Shown piece after piece: positions 54,825-63,847 of a DNA stretch of 64,000 nt. A model generated the notes under the pieces. That model was not told the DNA's origin. It did not search any database and saw only the letters and a list, made by a program, of their open reading frames with translations. Origin of the DNA: Azonexus sp. (lineage in GTDB: Bacteria > Pseudomonadota > Gammaproteobacteria > Burkholderiales > Rhodocyclaceae); the NCBI GenBank assembly GCA_030696345.1, contig JAUYSK010000016.1, positions 709,117 to 773,116 of the forward strand, in the 5' to 3' direction. Made by a program: the position numbers and the translations under genes. The stretch's first letter is position 1. Each line of letters starts with the position of its first letter.

Positions 54825-55745
54825 ATGGAAAACATAATGAATCCGGGTGCGACGCTTACGCTGATGTCGCCGGTCGAGTTGCAGGAAGGGGTTGCCAGCC
54901 TCTCCAAAGGCGCCTATTTCAAGGAAGCCTCGCTCGACATGACCCTGAGCATCCTGACCGAGTCGGCGGCGCAGATGTCAGGTGTCGAACGGGTTGGCAT
55001 ATGGGCCCTGACCGATGGTCGTCAGGAATTGCGCTGCCTGGATATGTACGCGCTGTCCTTGCGCAAACACAGTCGCGGTGAGTGCTTTCGGGCTAGCCAG
55101 TATCCGAACTACTTCCGCGCATTGACCAACGAGGGTTCGATAGCTGCGGACGATGCCTATTTTCATCCTTCCACCGCTGAGTTTGCGGTCGATTACCTGC
55201 CCAAAAATAAAATCACTGCCATGCTCGATACGCCGATACATATTCGAGGCGAGTTGCAAGGGGTGCTTTGTCTTGAGCAGGTCGGTTCGCGCCAGCCATG
55301 GACGACCTCGCATCGCCTCTTTGCCAATGCGGTTGCCAATCTGGTGACTTTGGCACTGGTTGAGTACGAAGCTGGAGAGGCGCGCAAAGAGGCATTGGCT
55401 GCCAACGAGCGATTGCAGGCTGTCTTTGAAGCTTCACGTGATGCCCTGTTATTGGCCGATGGCGAGAGCGGCTTGATTCTTGATGCCAATCGTCAAGCCG
55501 AAAGGCTTTTTGGCTGCACCCGACGAGATCTGGTCGGCAAGCATCAGTGGCAATTGCATCCAAAAGCCGTGGAAGGTTCTGTCTCCAAAGAGTTTCGCCA
55601 AATGATTTCCGGGCAACTGCAGACTGCCGTGGTGACCGAAATTCAGCGTTGCGATGGCAGCGTTCGATCCGTGGAAATCACTTCCGAAGTGGCCGATCTC
55701 AGCGATGGGCGACGCTTGGCGCTGGGCGTTTTTCGCCCGATCTAG
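54825..55745 (+). CDS. Orphan GAF-PAS sensory protein without output domain
   Basis: A 306-residue soluble protein. A GAF domain covers about residues 20-185 (ERVGIWALTDGRQELRCLDM; TAMLDTPIHIRGELQGVLCL). A PAS domain covers about 195-305 (NERLQAVFEASRDALLLAD; ANRQAERLFGCTRRDLVGK). It stops after PAS with no kinase or GGDEF. Two ATGs 12 bases apart (54825 and 54837) are possible. Its stop overlaps the convergent HPt-like gene. It may be a decayed kinase or a sensor subunit. Confidence 0.75.
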   Translation: MENIMNPGATLTLMSPVELQEGVASLSKGAYFKEASLDMTLSILTESAAQMSGVERVGIWALTDGRQELRCLDMYALSLRKHSRGECFRASQYPNYFRALTNEGSIAADDAYFHPSTAEFAVDYLPKNKITAMLDTPIHIRGELQGVLCLEQVGSRQPWTTSHRLFANAVANLVTLALVEYEAGEARKEALAANERLQAVFEASRDALLLADGESGLILDANRQAERLFGCTRRDLVGKHQWQLHPKAVEGSVSKEFRQMISGQLQTAVVTEIQRCDGSVRSVEITSEVADLSDGRRLALGVFRPI

Positions 55746-56494
55746 GCGTTGACCGCAGCAAGTGCCTCGACGATCTGTTGCAGGAATTCCTCTATCTGAT
55801 TTCGGGCGAAAGCGCTGTCAAGATCAGTTGTGGCATTGATATTTGCAGCCAGTTGGCGCGCCAGATGCATTATTCCGAATAGCTCGAGCAATTCTGCCTG
55901 CTCCGCGATGTGGGCCGCTTCAGTCTTGAGGGCGTAGGCGTCGGGAGGCAGCACGGCGAGTGCGTCGTGCATCAGTTCGATACGCTCCCGGGTATCTTCG
56001 ACAAAGATGTGATCAAGCACCGGCGAGCGCTCTCCGGCACTGGCGCACGATGTGATCGTCGTTTCCAGTCGCCGGGCAAAATGCTGGGCGCGTTCGATAA
56101 AGACTTCGTGCTCCAGACCATCCGGCTCGTTCAGGCACTCAATGGCCGCTGTCAGGGCGGCAATCAGACGCGGTGGCGGTGCCTCCTCTTCCAGCAGGTC
56201 GCTCGCGCTGGCTAGCGCCTCGCCAAGATGCAGGCAGTCAGCATCGGCGGTTTCCAGCGCGACGCCGTAAAGCGAAAAGATGGCGGGACGGATATCGTCG
56301 ATGCCAATCCCGTGTCGATCCGACCACGCGACACCAAGCCGCTGCGTCGCTGCAATCCAGCGCTGGTTCAATTCAGGATCGAAACGGGCAGGTCGTGGCT
56401 TGGTCAGCCAAGGCAGAATGGCGGCAGTTGCTTCCAGCGTTGGGGCAAGTGCCGCACGGGTTTCCTCGAGTTCTGCCTCGGAGATGTCGGGCAT
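55742..56494 (-). CDS. HPt-like helical protein of uncertain function
   Basis: A 250-residue soluble, highly helical acidic protein. Its last third (about residues 165-215) looks like a histidine phosphotransfer bundle: IFVEDTRERIELMHDALAVL, then KTEAAHIAEQAELLELFG with a candidate His, but the usual HxxKGxA motif is degenerate. The N-terminal part is not recognised. It converges with the GAF-PAS gene (4-base overlap) and follows the VOC gene region on the same strand. The HPt assignment is tentative. Confidence 0.5.
   Translation of the reverse strand: MPDISEAELEETRAALAPTLEATAAILPWLTKPRPARFDPELNQRWIAATQRLGVAWSDRHGIGIDDIRPAIFSLYGVALETADADCLHLGEALASASDLLEEEAPPPRLIAALTAAIECLNEPDGLEHEVFIERAQHFARRLETTITSCASAGERSPVLDHIFVEDTRERIELMHDALAVLPPDAYALKTEAAHIAEQAELLELFGIMHLARQLAANINATTDLDSAFARNQIEEFLQQIVEALAAVNA
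55748..55760 (+). repeat. Copy 8 of oriented 13-mer
   Basis: Exact GTTGACCGCAGCA at the extreme C-terminal codons of the HPt-like gene (Ala-Ala-Val-Asn). Confidence 0.55.
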
Positions 56495-56502
56495 TTCAGG
56501 GT

Positions 56503-56979
56503 TTATTGTGCAGCCAGCCTGGCGAAGGCAGAAACGACTTCGGGCGGAGCCTGGACCAGTTCGATCAATACGCCTTCGCCGCCAATCGGAAATTCCTCAT
56601 TGCCCTTGGGGTGCAGGAAAGTGATGTCGAAACCAGCGGCACCTTTGCGGATACCCCCCGGTGCAAAGCGCACGCCATTGGCCGAAAGCCATTCAACGGC
56701 CTTGGGCAAATCATCGATCCACAGGCCGACGTGGTTGAGCGGTGTGGTGTGCACTGCTGGCTTCTTTTCCGGGTCGAGCGGTTGCATCAGGTCGACTTCG
56801 ACCTTGAACGGGCCGCTACCCATGGCGCAGATGTCTTCGTCGACATTCTCGCGTTCGGAAACGAAAGTGCTGGTTATTTCCAAGCCGAATTTCTCAACCC
56901 AAAGCGTGCGCAGCTTTTCTTTCGAAGGACCACCAATGGCGATTTGCTGAATGCCGAGAACCTTGAATGGACGTGTCAT
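56503..56979 (-). CDS. VOC (glyoxalase-fold) family protein
   Basis: A 158-residue metal-dependent-type protein. It has paired betaalphabetabetabeta modules starting [11 protein letters not shown] and [18 protein letters not shown], and ends with [12 protein letters not shown] and [10 protein letters not shown], reminiscent of methylmalonyl-CoA epimerase or glyoxalase I. Metal-ligand residues cannot be fixed by eye, so the substrate is open. Confidence 0.8.
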   Translation of the reverse strand: MTRPFKVLGIQQIAIGGPSKEKLRTLWVEKFGLEITSTFVSERENVDEDICAMGSGPFKVEVDLMQPLDPEKKPAVHTTPLNHVGLWIDDLPKAVEWLSANGVRFAPGGIRKGAAGFDITFLHPKGNEEFPIGGEGVLIELVQAPPEVVSAFARLAAQ

Positions 56980-57080
56980 GAGTAGTTTCCTGTCGTTGAG
57001 TGATGGGCGTAACTCATAATTATAGAGATTTCTTGCGCCAGACAGGGATCAGCAATCCGCGTCGGATCAGGCGTGTTTCT

Positions 57081-57983
57081 TTAAAGGTTTCCGCGAGATT
57101 TTGCAGTTCGATACTCATCCAGTATCAAGGCCAGGTCTTCGTGGGAAAGCCTCAGGATGTCGAGGCAGGCTTCTCCCATTTTCCCCCACTCTCTGCCCGT
57201 GTTCTGCCCAGTCTCATCCTGAGTCAGATATTCGGCAACTTGTGCGATGGCAATCAACTGCCGAGCCGTGTCTGGTATGAGTTCTGTGTTCTTGCCGGAA
57301 AGCGCATCGGCATCATGATGATGCCGAATGCCAACGCAAATATCACTGGGTAGCAGCCAGCTTGAGGCCAACTCTCCGCCAACGAGGGCGTGGTTGATCG
57401 ACAGCATGCGATCTTCTATGGCCGTGAAACTCAGAATCTCTTCGTTATTGGCTTGCTGCAATACCGCCGAATATTCGGGGAACGGAATCAGCAACACCGG
57501 AATACCGCAGTCCCGGAAAAGGGCAAAAGTATAGGCGTCGCTCGGCCTGACGACGCACTTGCCTTTCAAACCCAGGGCGAGCCAGCCTGACGCATCGGCG
57601 GTAGTGGCCGACGCATCCCAAAACCGCTCAAGGCTTGGCACGTAAGGGAAAATATTCTGCAGCGCCAATCCTGCAATGGTGCGGATAACAACTTTAAGTC
57701 CAAGCACCAGCATCGCTTCGTGAACAGTTCGAACTTTTTTGCTGAACCCGAAAAATGGGGAATTGGTGGTCTTGATCAACCCCGCGGCGAGTGCGACATC
57801 GGAGCCTATGAGTTTGGCCAAGACCCCGAAGTCAGGATCCTCCTTGGCCATTTCACGATCGATCTCGGCAAGGATTGCCGGTCGGGGTGGAATGCCGATA
57901 TCCCGTATTTCAATTCGCATACGGAAATCAATATCACGTTGCTCTGCAACAACGTCTTCGGTGATTGTGGGCTTTTGATCCAT
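57081..57983 (-). CDS. HDOD-domain signalling protein
   Basis: A 300-residue protein carrying an HDOD domain: an N-terminal IPPRPAILAEIDREMAKED, then NSPFFGFSKKVRTVHEAML, and ICVGIRHHHDADALSGK in the second half. It has no GGDEF, EAL or kinase domain. Such proteins interact with other signalling components. The ATG at 57983 is preferred to an in-frame GTG 15 bases upstream. The 263-base region upstream holds a Pho-box-like site oriented the other way. Confidence 0.8.
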   Translation of the reverse strand: MDQKPTITEDVVAEQRDIDFRMRIEIRDIGIPPRPAILAEIDREMAKEDPDFGVLAKLIGSDVALAAGLIKTTNSPFFGFSKKVRTVHEAMLVLGLKVVIRTIAGLALQNIFPYVPSLERFWDASATTADASGWLALGLKGKCVVRPSDAYTFALFRDCGIPVLLIPFPEYSAVLQQANNEEILSFTAIEDRMLSINHALVGGELASSWLLPSDICVGIRHHHDADALSGKNTELIPDTARQLIAIAQVAEYLTQDETGQNTGREWGKMGEACLDILRLSHEDLALILDEYRTAKSRGNL

Positions 57984-58122
57984 TGAACGCCATTTCACGT
58001 GGCTATATCAGGCGTTGCCGATGTGGCTTCCTGATTGAAAGTAGACTCAAAAGTATCACAGGTTGTCAATTTCAGACGAATTCATGGGCGCCATGCTGGG
58101 CTGCAACAAGCTTGAGCAGGCG

Positions 58123-58140
58123 CTGTCATTTCTCTGTCAT
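58123..58140 (+). promoter_or_regulatory. PhoB-binding (Pho) box
   Basis: CTGTCATTTCTCTGTCAT consists of two exact CTGTCAT repeats separated by four bases, the arrangement of the PhoB site. It points toward the small gene at 58247. No clear -10 element follows at ideal spacing; TTTAAC at 58146-58151 is a weak candidate. Confidence 0.65.
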
Positions 58141-58246
58141 CAGCGTTTAACCGGCGGTCGCTAACGTGTTGCCTGGACTCCGAACATGCGAACCAAACGC
58201 CGTTATGGACGTCAAAAACTTATAAGCCAGTAACGGCGGAGACAAG

Positions 58247-58432
58247 ATGGAAAACGCTTCATTCGGACGGCGGCAACAACAACGTCAACAAACGCAACAA
58301 CAGCCCCAACAAAATATGTTTTGCTGGCCAGAAAGCCCGGTATTGGGCTCGTCCGAAAAGCAGGGTTCGCTACGAAAGGCTTGGCAAGACAGGTCAATCG
58401 CCCAAGCCCGAAAGCAGATGGGCGACCTCTGA
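58247..58432 (+). CDS. Small Gln-rich protein, possibly Pho-regulated
   Basis: A 61-residue polypeptide with an N-terminal Gln-rich stretch (RRQQQRQQTQQQPQQ) and a basic C-terminal half (LRKAWQDRSIAQARKQMGDL). Although short, the ATG has a good leader (GGCGGAGACAAG), a Pho box lies 107 bases upstream, and a GC hairpin with TTT follows the stop immediately. I do not recognise it. A long antisense frame over the same region shows no such signals. Confidence 0.45.
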   Translation: MENASFGRRQQQRQQTQQQPQQNMFCWPESPVLGSSEKQGSLRKAWQDRSIAQARKQMGDL

Positions 58433-58453
58433 GGCGGCCGGCGCGCCGCCTTT
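58433..58453 (+). terminator. Hairpin terminator after small gene
   Basis: GGCGGC (58433-58438) pairs with GCCGCC (58445-58450) and TTT follows directly. The run is short, so termination may be partial. Confidence 0.45.
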
Positions 58454-58653
58454 CAGGCGTAAAACTGCTCCTTGGTCAGGTATTCGGTTGCGATCAAATA
58501 TTGTTGTCGCCTGATCGTGAAGGTTGTCATGTCAGCATCGGGGATTTCAACATCTGCTGAATGGTGTTCTTCGTGACCACGCCGGTCGTCAAATCCTCTG
58601 GGCGGGCCAGCATCAAACCGTCGCCTATCTACACGTACTCTGCGTTCATTCAT
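58453..58653 (-). CDS. Small basic/acidic protein, unknown
   Basis: A 66-residue protein that begins MNERRVRVDRRRFD and continues with a His/Asp/Glu-rich middle (DDRRGHEEHHSADVE). The ATG at 58653 follows GGAG at good spacing, which supports it as a real gene. Its stop lies just beyond the hairpin of the convergent small gene. No family recognised. Confidence 0.5.
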   Translation of the reverse strand: MNERRVRVDRRRFDAGPPRGFDDRRGHEEHHSADVEIPDADMTTFTIRRQQYLIATEYLTKEQFYA

Positions 58654-59042
58654 GATCAGCTCCTGAATGTGTGAGGGCAATCTTGTAGCGTAGATGGTGC
58701 TTCCGGAAGTTTCAATCTTGCCGTAAGGAAAGTTCGGGTAATAGCAAACCAATAGCGGTACAGACTGTTGCAATCCGTTACTTGAGTATCCTGGGGTGGG
58801 CGCTTATCTTGGCCCCATGTGCTGACCAGACATCAGCCTGACGGCTCGGTCCCCCTCCCTGACAAAAGTCGTCTGAAAGCCTCGCGCTCCCCTGGTGCGG
58901 GGCTTTCGCTTTTGTGGCGCTTCGCCAGGCATGTTGAGCGCGAGTGCCACAGGAAACAAGTTGCAATGTTTAAAAATTGGCCAATCACTATTCCACATTT
59001 TTGTGAAAATTAATATAATCAACAGACGATAGGAGGTCTGCC
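58654..59042. other. 389-base region without a supported protein gene
   Basis: The region holds a long imperfect hairpin at 58862-58915 (ACAAAAG pairs with CTTTTGT and GAAAGCC with GGCTTTC) and the phasin promoter near its end. Open frames here are short and lack start signals. A structured RNA is possible but not shown. Confidence 0.4.
58992..59019 (+). promoter_or_regulatory. Promoter of the phasin gene
   Basis: A perfect -10 TATAAT (59014-59019) is preceded at 16 bases by TCCACA (58992-58997), a four-of-six -35 match. It lies 24 bases before the phasin ATG in an AT-rich stretch. Confidence 0.5.
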
Positions 59043-59513
59043 ATGAACATCAATCTTGAGCAATTCGCTGCAGCCAACAGGGCTACCGTTGATTCGCTGT
59101 TGGCTGTTGCCAACACTGCGTTGGCTTCTGCCGAACGAATTGCTGAATTGAATCTGAGTACCGCTCGTTCCGCCGTTGAAGACTCAGCTGCCAGTGCCAA
59201 AGCAGTGATTGGCGCCAGGGACGCTCAGGAAGCCATGGCTATCCAGATCCAATTGGCCCAGCCTGCCATTGAGAGGGCTGTTGCCTATTCCCGGTCTGTC
59301 TATGAAATTACCGCGCAGACCCAGGCTGAATTGAGCCAGCTGCTTCAAGAGCAGTTCAGCGATTTTCAGAATTCAACGAGCCGATTACTTGAGCAAGCGA
59401 TCAAGACGGCACCGGTTGGGTCCGAAGATGCATTTATGAGCATCCAGAAGGCTTTCGCTTCGGCCTATACGGCATTCGGCAACATGAATGCTGCTACCAG
59501 GAAGACGAAGTAG
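59043..59513 (+). CDS. Phasin family PHA granule protein
   Basis: A 156-residue all-helical protein that coats polyhydroxyalkanoate granules. The N-terminus NLEQFAAANRATVDSLLAVA and the repeating Ala/Ser/Glu amphipathic pattern match Phasin_2 proteins. The leader AGGAGGT is near ideal, indicating strong translation. It stands alone here, as phasin genes often do. Confidence 0.9.
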   Translation: MNINLEQFAAANRATVDSLLAVANTALASAERIAELNLSTARSAVEDSAASAKAVIGARDAQEAMAIQIQLAQPAIERAVAYSRSVYEITAQTQAELSQLLQEQFSDFQNSTSRLLEQAIKTAPVGSEDAFMSIQKAFASAYTAFGNMNAATRKTK

Positions 59514-59540
59514 GCAGTTCTCAGCCGGACGGGGCACCTG

Positions 59541-60353
59541 TCAATGCCCACCTTGCGTGGGAGTTTGGGCTTTGTTCCGGTAGGCGGTCAGCAGCAAGCC
59601 AAGGCCGATCAGGATCATTGGCAGCGACAGCCATTGCCCCATGCTGATAGCGTAGGACTGCCCGAATATGCCAGCATCAGGCTCGCGGAAGAATTCGGTG
59701 ATGAACCGGAAAGCGCCGTAGCCGGTCAGGAAAACGCCGGATACTGCACCGCGTGGTCGCGCCTTGCTGCTATAGAACCAGAGGATTGCGAAGAGAACGA
59801 TGCCTTCCAGTCCAATGTGATAGAGCTGCGAAGGGTGACGCGGCTGCATGTCGCCAGCTTGCGGAAAGATCATTGCCCATGGCAGTCTGGCATCAGCAAC
59901 GCGGCCCCATAACTCGCCGTTGATGAAGTTGCCGAATCGCCCGGCGGCCAGGCCAAGCGGCACCAGCGGCGCGATAAAATCCATGATGTCGAGCCAGGCA
60001 AAACGGTGCTTCCGTGTCCAGAGCAACATGGCCGTCAGGACGCCGATAAAGCCACCATGAAAGCTCATGCCTCCTTTCCAGACGGCAACGATTTCCAGTG
60101 GGTGCGCAAGAAAATAGGCGGGTTCATAGAACAGCACTTGCCCCAGGCGGCCACCGATAATGACACCCAGCATTCCGTAAAACAGCAGGTCATCAAGTTG
60201 CTCTACCGTCAGCAATCCCGGCCGCGTCTTGATCCGGTAGCGGCCCAGCAAAATAAACTGAACGAAGGCGACGAGGTACATCAAACCATACCAGCGCACA
60301 GACAACGGGCCGAGCGAGAAGGCGACGGGATCGAACTGAGGGTGGAGAAGCAT
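59541..60353 (-). CDS. lgt: Prolipoprotein diacylglyceryl transferase Lgt
   Basis: A 270-residue inner-membrane enzyme that adds diacylglycerol to the lipobox cysteine of prolipoproteins. It has SFHGGFIGV, the Lgt signature [14 protein letters not shown] and PRHPSQLY. I chose the ATG at 60353 ([21 protein letters not shown]) because it matches the family N-terminus. It is divergent from ilvD. Confidence 0.95.
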   Translation of the reverse strand: MLLHPQFDPVAFSLGPLSVRWYGLMYLVAFVQFILLGRYRIKTRPGLLTVEQLDDLLFYGMLGVIIGGRLGQVLFYEPAYFLAHPLEIVAVWKGGMSFHGGFIGVLTAMLLWTRKHRFAWLDIMDFIAPLVPLGLAAGRFGNFINGELWGRVADARLPWAMIFPQAGDMQPRHPSQLYHIGLEGIVLFAILWFYSSKARPRGAVSGVFLTGYGAFRFITEFFREPDAGIFGQSYAISMGQWLSLPMILIGLGLLLTAYRNKAQTPTQGGH

Positions 60354-60441
60354 TGGGCGCAAAGAGTGGGCTAGAATTCGCCGATTATAGTTCGCGCCTC
60401 TCGCTACAAGATTTCGGCGCAAGTTTTCGATGGAGATACTG

Positions 60442-62298
60442 ATGCCCCACTACCGTTCCCGCACTTCCACCCACGGTCGCAACATGGCTGGTGCCCGCTC
60501 GCTGTGGCGCGCCACCGGCATGAAGGATGGTGACTTCGGCAAGCCGATCATTGCCGTGGTCAACAGCTTTACCCAGTTCGTGCCGGGCCATGTGCACCTC
60601 AAGGACATGGGCCAGCTGGTAGCGCGCGAGATCGAGGCGGCCGGCGGTGTCGCCAAGGAATTCAACACCATCGCCATCGACGACGGCATCGCCATGGGGC
60701 ATAGCGGGATGTTGTATTCGCTACCCAGTCGCGACCTCATCGCCGACTCGGTCGAATACATGGTCAACGCCCACTGCGCCGACGCCATGGTCTGCATCTC
60801 CAACTGCGACAAGATCACCCCGGGCATGCTGATGGCCGCCATGCGCCTCAATATCCCGGTCATCTTCGTCTCCGGCGGCCCGATGGAAGCCGGCAAGGTC
60901 AAGATTCAGGGACAGGTCGTCCATCTTGATCTCGTCGATGCCATGGTCAAGGCCGCGGACCACACGGTTTCCCAGTCCGACCTTGACGAAATCGAGCGCT
61001 CGGCCTGCCCGACCTGCGGCTCCTGCTCCGGCATGTTTACCGCCAACTCGATGAACTGCCTGACCGAAGCCTTCGGTCTCAGCCTGCCCGGTAACGGCAC
61101 CGTCGTCGCCACGCACGCCGACCGCAAGCAGCTTTTCCTGCGTGCCGGTCGCTTGATCGTCGATCTGTGCAAGCGCTATTACGAGCAGGACGACGCCTCG
61201 GTGCTGCCGCGTTCCATCGCCACCAAGGCCGCCTTCGAAAACGCCATGACCCTCGACGTTGCCATGGGCGGCTCGACCAATACGGTCCTCCATATCCTGG
61301 CGACCGCACAGGAAGCCGGCGTCGACTTCACGATGGCCGACATCGACCGTATTTCCCGTTCGGTGCCCTGCTTGTGCAAGGTGGCGCCGATGACTGACAA
61401 ATATCACATCGAAGACGTCCATCGGGCCGGCGGCATCATGTCCATCCTGGGCGAACTTGATCGTGCCGGTCTGATTCATCGGAATGTTCCGACCGTTCAT
61501 GTCAAGAATATCGGCGAAGCTATCGACCGTTGGGACGTTGTTCGCGAGCACGACGTCAAGGTACATGAGTTCTTCAAGGCCGCTCCGGGCGGCGTGCCAA
61601 CGCAGGTCGCCTTTTCACAGGATCGTCGCTTCAACGAACTTGATCTTGATCGCACCCACGGCTGTATCCGCAACAAGGCCAATGCCTTTTCGCAGGAAGG
61701 CGGCCTGGCCGTGCTTTACGGCAACATCGCGGTCGACGGCTGTATTGTCAAGACAGCTGGCGTCGATGAGTCGATCTGGAAGTTCAAGGGTCGGGCGCGC
61801 GTCTTCGAAAGTCAGGATGCTGCGGTGGACGCCATTCTGGAAGGAAATATCGTCGCCGGCGACGTTGTTGTCATTCGCTATGAAGGCCCCAAAGGCGGCC
61901 CCGGCATGCAGGAAATGCTCTACCCGACCTCGTATCTGAAGTCGATGGGCCTTGGCAAAGAATGCGCCTTGCTTACCGACGGCCGTTTCTCTGGTGGAAC
62001 TTCTGGTTTGTCGATTGGACACGCCTCGCCTGAGGCGGCTGATGGTGGCGCCATCGGCCTGGTCGGAGAAGGTGACAGCATTGAGATCGATATTCCGAAC
62101 CGGCGTATTCACCTTGCGGTTGCGGACGAAGAACTGGCACGCCGTCGGGCTGCCATGGATGCCAAGGGCGATGCCGCCTGGCAGCCGCTCGGCCGCGAAC
62201 GTGTGGTCTCGGCAGCATTGCAGGCTTACGCGCTGATGGCGACCTCGGCTGACAAAGGTGCCGTGCGCGACGTAACGCAGATCCAGCGGCGTAAATGA
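60442..62298 (+). CDS. ilvD: Dihydroxy-acid dehydratase IlvD
   Basis: A 618-residue iron-sulfur enzyme of valine/isoleucine synthesis. It begins [20 protein letters not shown] as in E. coli IlvD; cluster cysteines lie in [12 protein letters not shown] and [20 protein letters not shown] used the ATG at 60442, after GGAG, rather than one 12 bases earlier. Its stop overlaps the LysE-family gene (ATGA). A minus-strand copy of the 13-base motif is at 61818-61830. Confidence 0.97.
   Translation: MPHYRSRTSTHGRNMAGARSLWRATGMKDGDFGKPIIAVVNSFTQFVPGHVHLKDMGQLVAREIEAAGGVAKEFNTIAIDDGIAMGHSGMLYSLPSRDLIADSVEYMVNAHCADAMVCISNCDKITPGMLMAAMRLNIPVIFVSGGPMEAGKVKIQGQVVHLDLVDAMVKAADHTVSQSDLDEIERSACPTCGSCSGMFTANSMNCLTEAFGLSLPGNGTVVATHADRKQLFLRAGRLIVDLCKRYYEQDDASVLPRSIATKAAFENAMTLDVAMGGSTNTVLHILATAQEAGVDFTMADIDRISRSVPCLCKVAPMTDKYHIEDVHRAGGIMSILGELDRAGLIHRNVPTVHVKNIGEAIDRWDVVREHDVKVHEFFKAAPGGVPTQVAFSQDRRFNELDLDRTHGCIRNKANAFSQEGGLAVLYGNIAVDGCIVKTAGVDESIWKFKGRARVFESQDAAVDAILEGNIVAGDVVVIRYEGPKGGPGMQEMLYPTSYLKSMGLGKECALLTDGRFSGGTSGLSIGHASPEAADGGAIGLVGEGDSIEIDIPNRRIHLAVADEELARRRAAMDAKGDAAWQPLGRERVVSAALQAYALMATSADKGAVRDVTQIQRRK
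61818..61830 (-). repeat. Copy 9 of oriented 13-mer, minus strand
   Basis: The plus strand reads TGCTGCGGTGGAC, the complement of GTCCACCGCAGCA, inside ilvD and encoding Ala-Ala-Val-Asp. Confidence 0.5.
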
Positions 62299-62915
62299 CG
62301 CTGACGGTCTGGCTCGGGTTCCTGCTGGCGGCGATAGTTATCGCCGTCACGCCCGGGCCGGGGGCCGTGATCAGCATGAGTACCGGCATGCGTCACGGCT
62401 ATCGGGCTGCCTTGGTGGCTATTCTGGGTTTGCAGGCAGCGATCCTGGCGCATTTGGCCGTCGTTGCAATCGGTTTCGGTGCTTTGCTGGCGACCTCAGA
62501 GGCGGCATTTGTGGCGGCAAAGTTTGTCGGCGCCGGCTATCTGGTCTGGCTTGGCGTCCAGAAATGGCGTGCTTTGCCACTGCCCTTAGATGAGAGCGCC
62601 GTTCCAACTCTCCGTCGAAGCCTCTTTTTGCAGGGGCTTCTGGTCAATCTGACCAATCCCAAGGCCATTATTTTCATCGGCGCGCTAGTGCCTCAGTTCG
62701 TTGATCCAGCCATGCCCTTGGTTCCGCAATATCTCGTTATCTCGGGCACGCTCTGTCTGACTGACATCGTCGTCATGTCGATTTATGCCCTGACCGCAGT
62801 GAGGTTAGGGCAATGGCTCCATGATCCCAAGTTATTGCGGCTGCAAAACCGTGTTTTTGGGGCGGTGTTTGTCACCGCAGGAGCACTTCTCGCTGCTTCG
62901 TCCAGGACTTCATGA
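62295..62915 (+). CDS. LysE-family amino acid exporter
   Basis: A 206-residue membrane protein with five to six hydrophobic segments. The N-terminal [21 protein letters not shown] and the middle [20 protein letters not shown] match the RhtB/LysE family. It overlaps ilvD by four bases, so it may export branched-chain amino acids or intermediates; the substrate is unproved. Confidence 0.9.
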   Translation: MTLTVWLGFLLAAIVIAVTPGPGAVISMSTGMRHGYRAALVAILGLQAAILAHLAVVAIGFGALLATSEAAFVAAKFVGAGYLVWLGVQKWRALPLPLDESAVPTLRRSLFLQGLLVNLTNPKAIIFIGALVPQFVDPAMPLVPQYLVISGTLCLTDIVVMSIYALTAVRLGQWLHDPKLLRLQNRVFGAVFVTAGALLAASSRTS

Positions 62916-63085
62916 GCGTTTGATGTCAACGCCCTTTCTGGTCTTGCGTTAATCACTTGCGGGTGTAAATTGCCGATTTGTTGCCTCCCTTGGTCTTCTG
63001 TTGTCGGAAGCGGTTTGCAAGGGACTGAAAAGGGTTTTATCATCCGAAGCTGAACTACCCCCTAACCGACAAACGGAGCGAGAGA

Positions 63086-63394
63086 ATGAAATCTGTTTAT
63101 GTTGCCGTGATGGCTGCTGCTGGTATCGTGATGGCCGGCCAGGCCCAAGCTGACGAAGCGTTGGCCAAAGCGAAGAACTGTATGGCTTGCCATGCATTGG
63201 ACAAAAAGCTGGTTGGTCCGGCTTACAAGGATGTTGCTGCCAAGTACAAGGGCGACGCCAAGGCTCCGGCCATGCTGGCTACCAAGGTCAAGGCCGGTGG
63301 CAAGGGCGCTTGGGGCGAGATCCCGATGCCCCCTAACAACGTTACCGATGACGAAGCCAAGAAGCTGGTTGCCTGGGTTATGGCCCAGAAGTAA
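63086..63394 (+). CDS. Periplasmic class I cytochrome c (c551/c552 type)
   Basis: A 102-residue precursor with a signal peptide ending AGQAQA. The mature domain has one haem site CMACH and a Met ligand in EIPMPPNNVTD, and fits the c551/c552 fold. It would carry electrons to terminal oxidases or nitrogen-oxide reductases. The start has a GGAGCGAGAGA leader; a terminator follows. Confidence 0.93.
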   Translation: MKSVYVAVMAAAGIVMAGQAQADEALAKAKNCMACHALDKKLVGPAYKDVAAKYKGDAKAPAMLATKVKAGGKGAWGEIPMPPNNVTDDEAKKLVAWVMAQK

Positions 63395-63412
63395 TCCTTG
63401 TTTTGCGTTGAT

Positions 63413-63438
63413 AAGCCGGCCGCTGGCCGGCTTTTTGT
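63413..63438 (+). terminator. Rho-independent terminator of cytochrome c gene
   Basis: AAGCCGGCC pairs with GGCCGGCTT around GCT, followed by a T-rich tract. Confidence 0.9.
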
Positions 63439-63449
63439 TTTTTTAAGTG

Positions 63450-63478
63450 TTGACAGTTTTTTGATTGGTCCGGATAAT
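63450..63478 (+). promoter_or_regulatory. Sigma-70 promoter of the tRNA-tuf transcript
   Basis: TTGACA (63450-63455), a 17-base spacer and GATAAT (63473-63478) give a near-consensus promoter. A GC-rich discriminator follows, and tRNA-Tyr begins 13 bases after the -10, as expected for a stable-RNA operon under growth-rate control. Confidence 0.8.
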
Positions 63479-63490
63479 CCTGCGTTCTCT

Positions 63491-63575
<85 letters not shown>

Positions 63576-63616
63576 GATTAAATGCTGTAGCGGCTGTTGC
63601 TGCGGGCGAAGAGTAA

Positions 63617-63690
63617 GCGGGTGTAGCTCAATGGTAGAGCTGAAGCCTTCCAAGCTTAAGACGAGGGTTCGATTCCCTTCACCCGCTCCA
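63617..63690 (+). tRNA. tRNA-Gly (anticodon TCC)
   Basis: A 74-base tRNA with encoded CCA. Acceptor GCGGGTG pairs with CACCCGC; anticodon TCC at 63649-63651. The first anticodon-stem pair looks mismatched (G-A), but other stems are sound. Confidence 0.95.
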
Positions 63691-63719
63691 AGCACGGTAC
63701 GGCTGGAGTTTTAAGGTAG

Positions 63720-63794
<75 letters not shown>

Positions 63795-63847
63795 CCGATT
63801 AGCTTTGATTCTGGATTGTTTGATTACTTGTTTATTGGGGAACTGGA

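Noticed and set aside
57000..57353. 117-codon plus-strand frame overlapping the HDOD gene end
   Set aside because: Overlaps a real gene and lacks start signals or domain features.
58212..58397. 61-codon minus-strand frame over the small Gln-rich gene
   Set aside because: No leader or regulatory site; the plus-strand frame has a leader, Pho box and hairpin.
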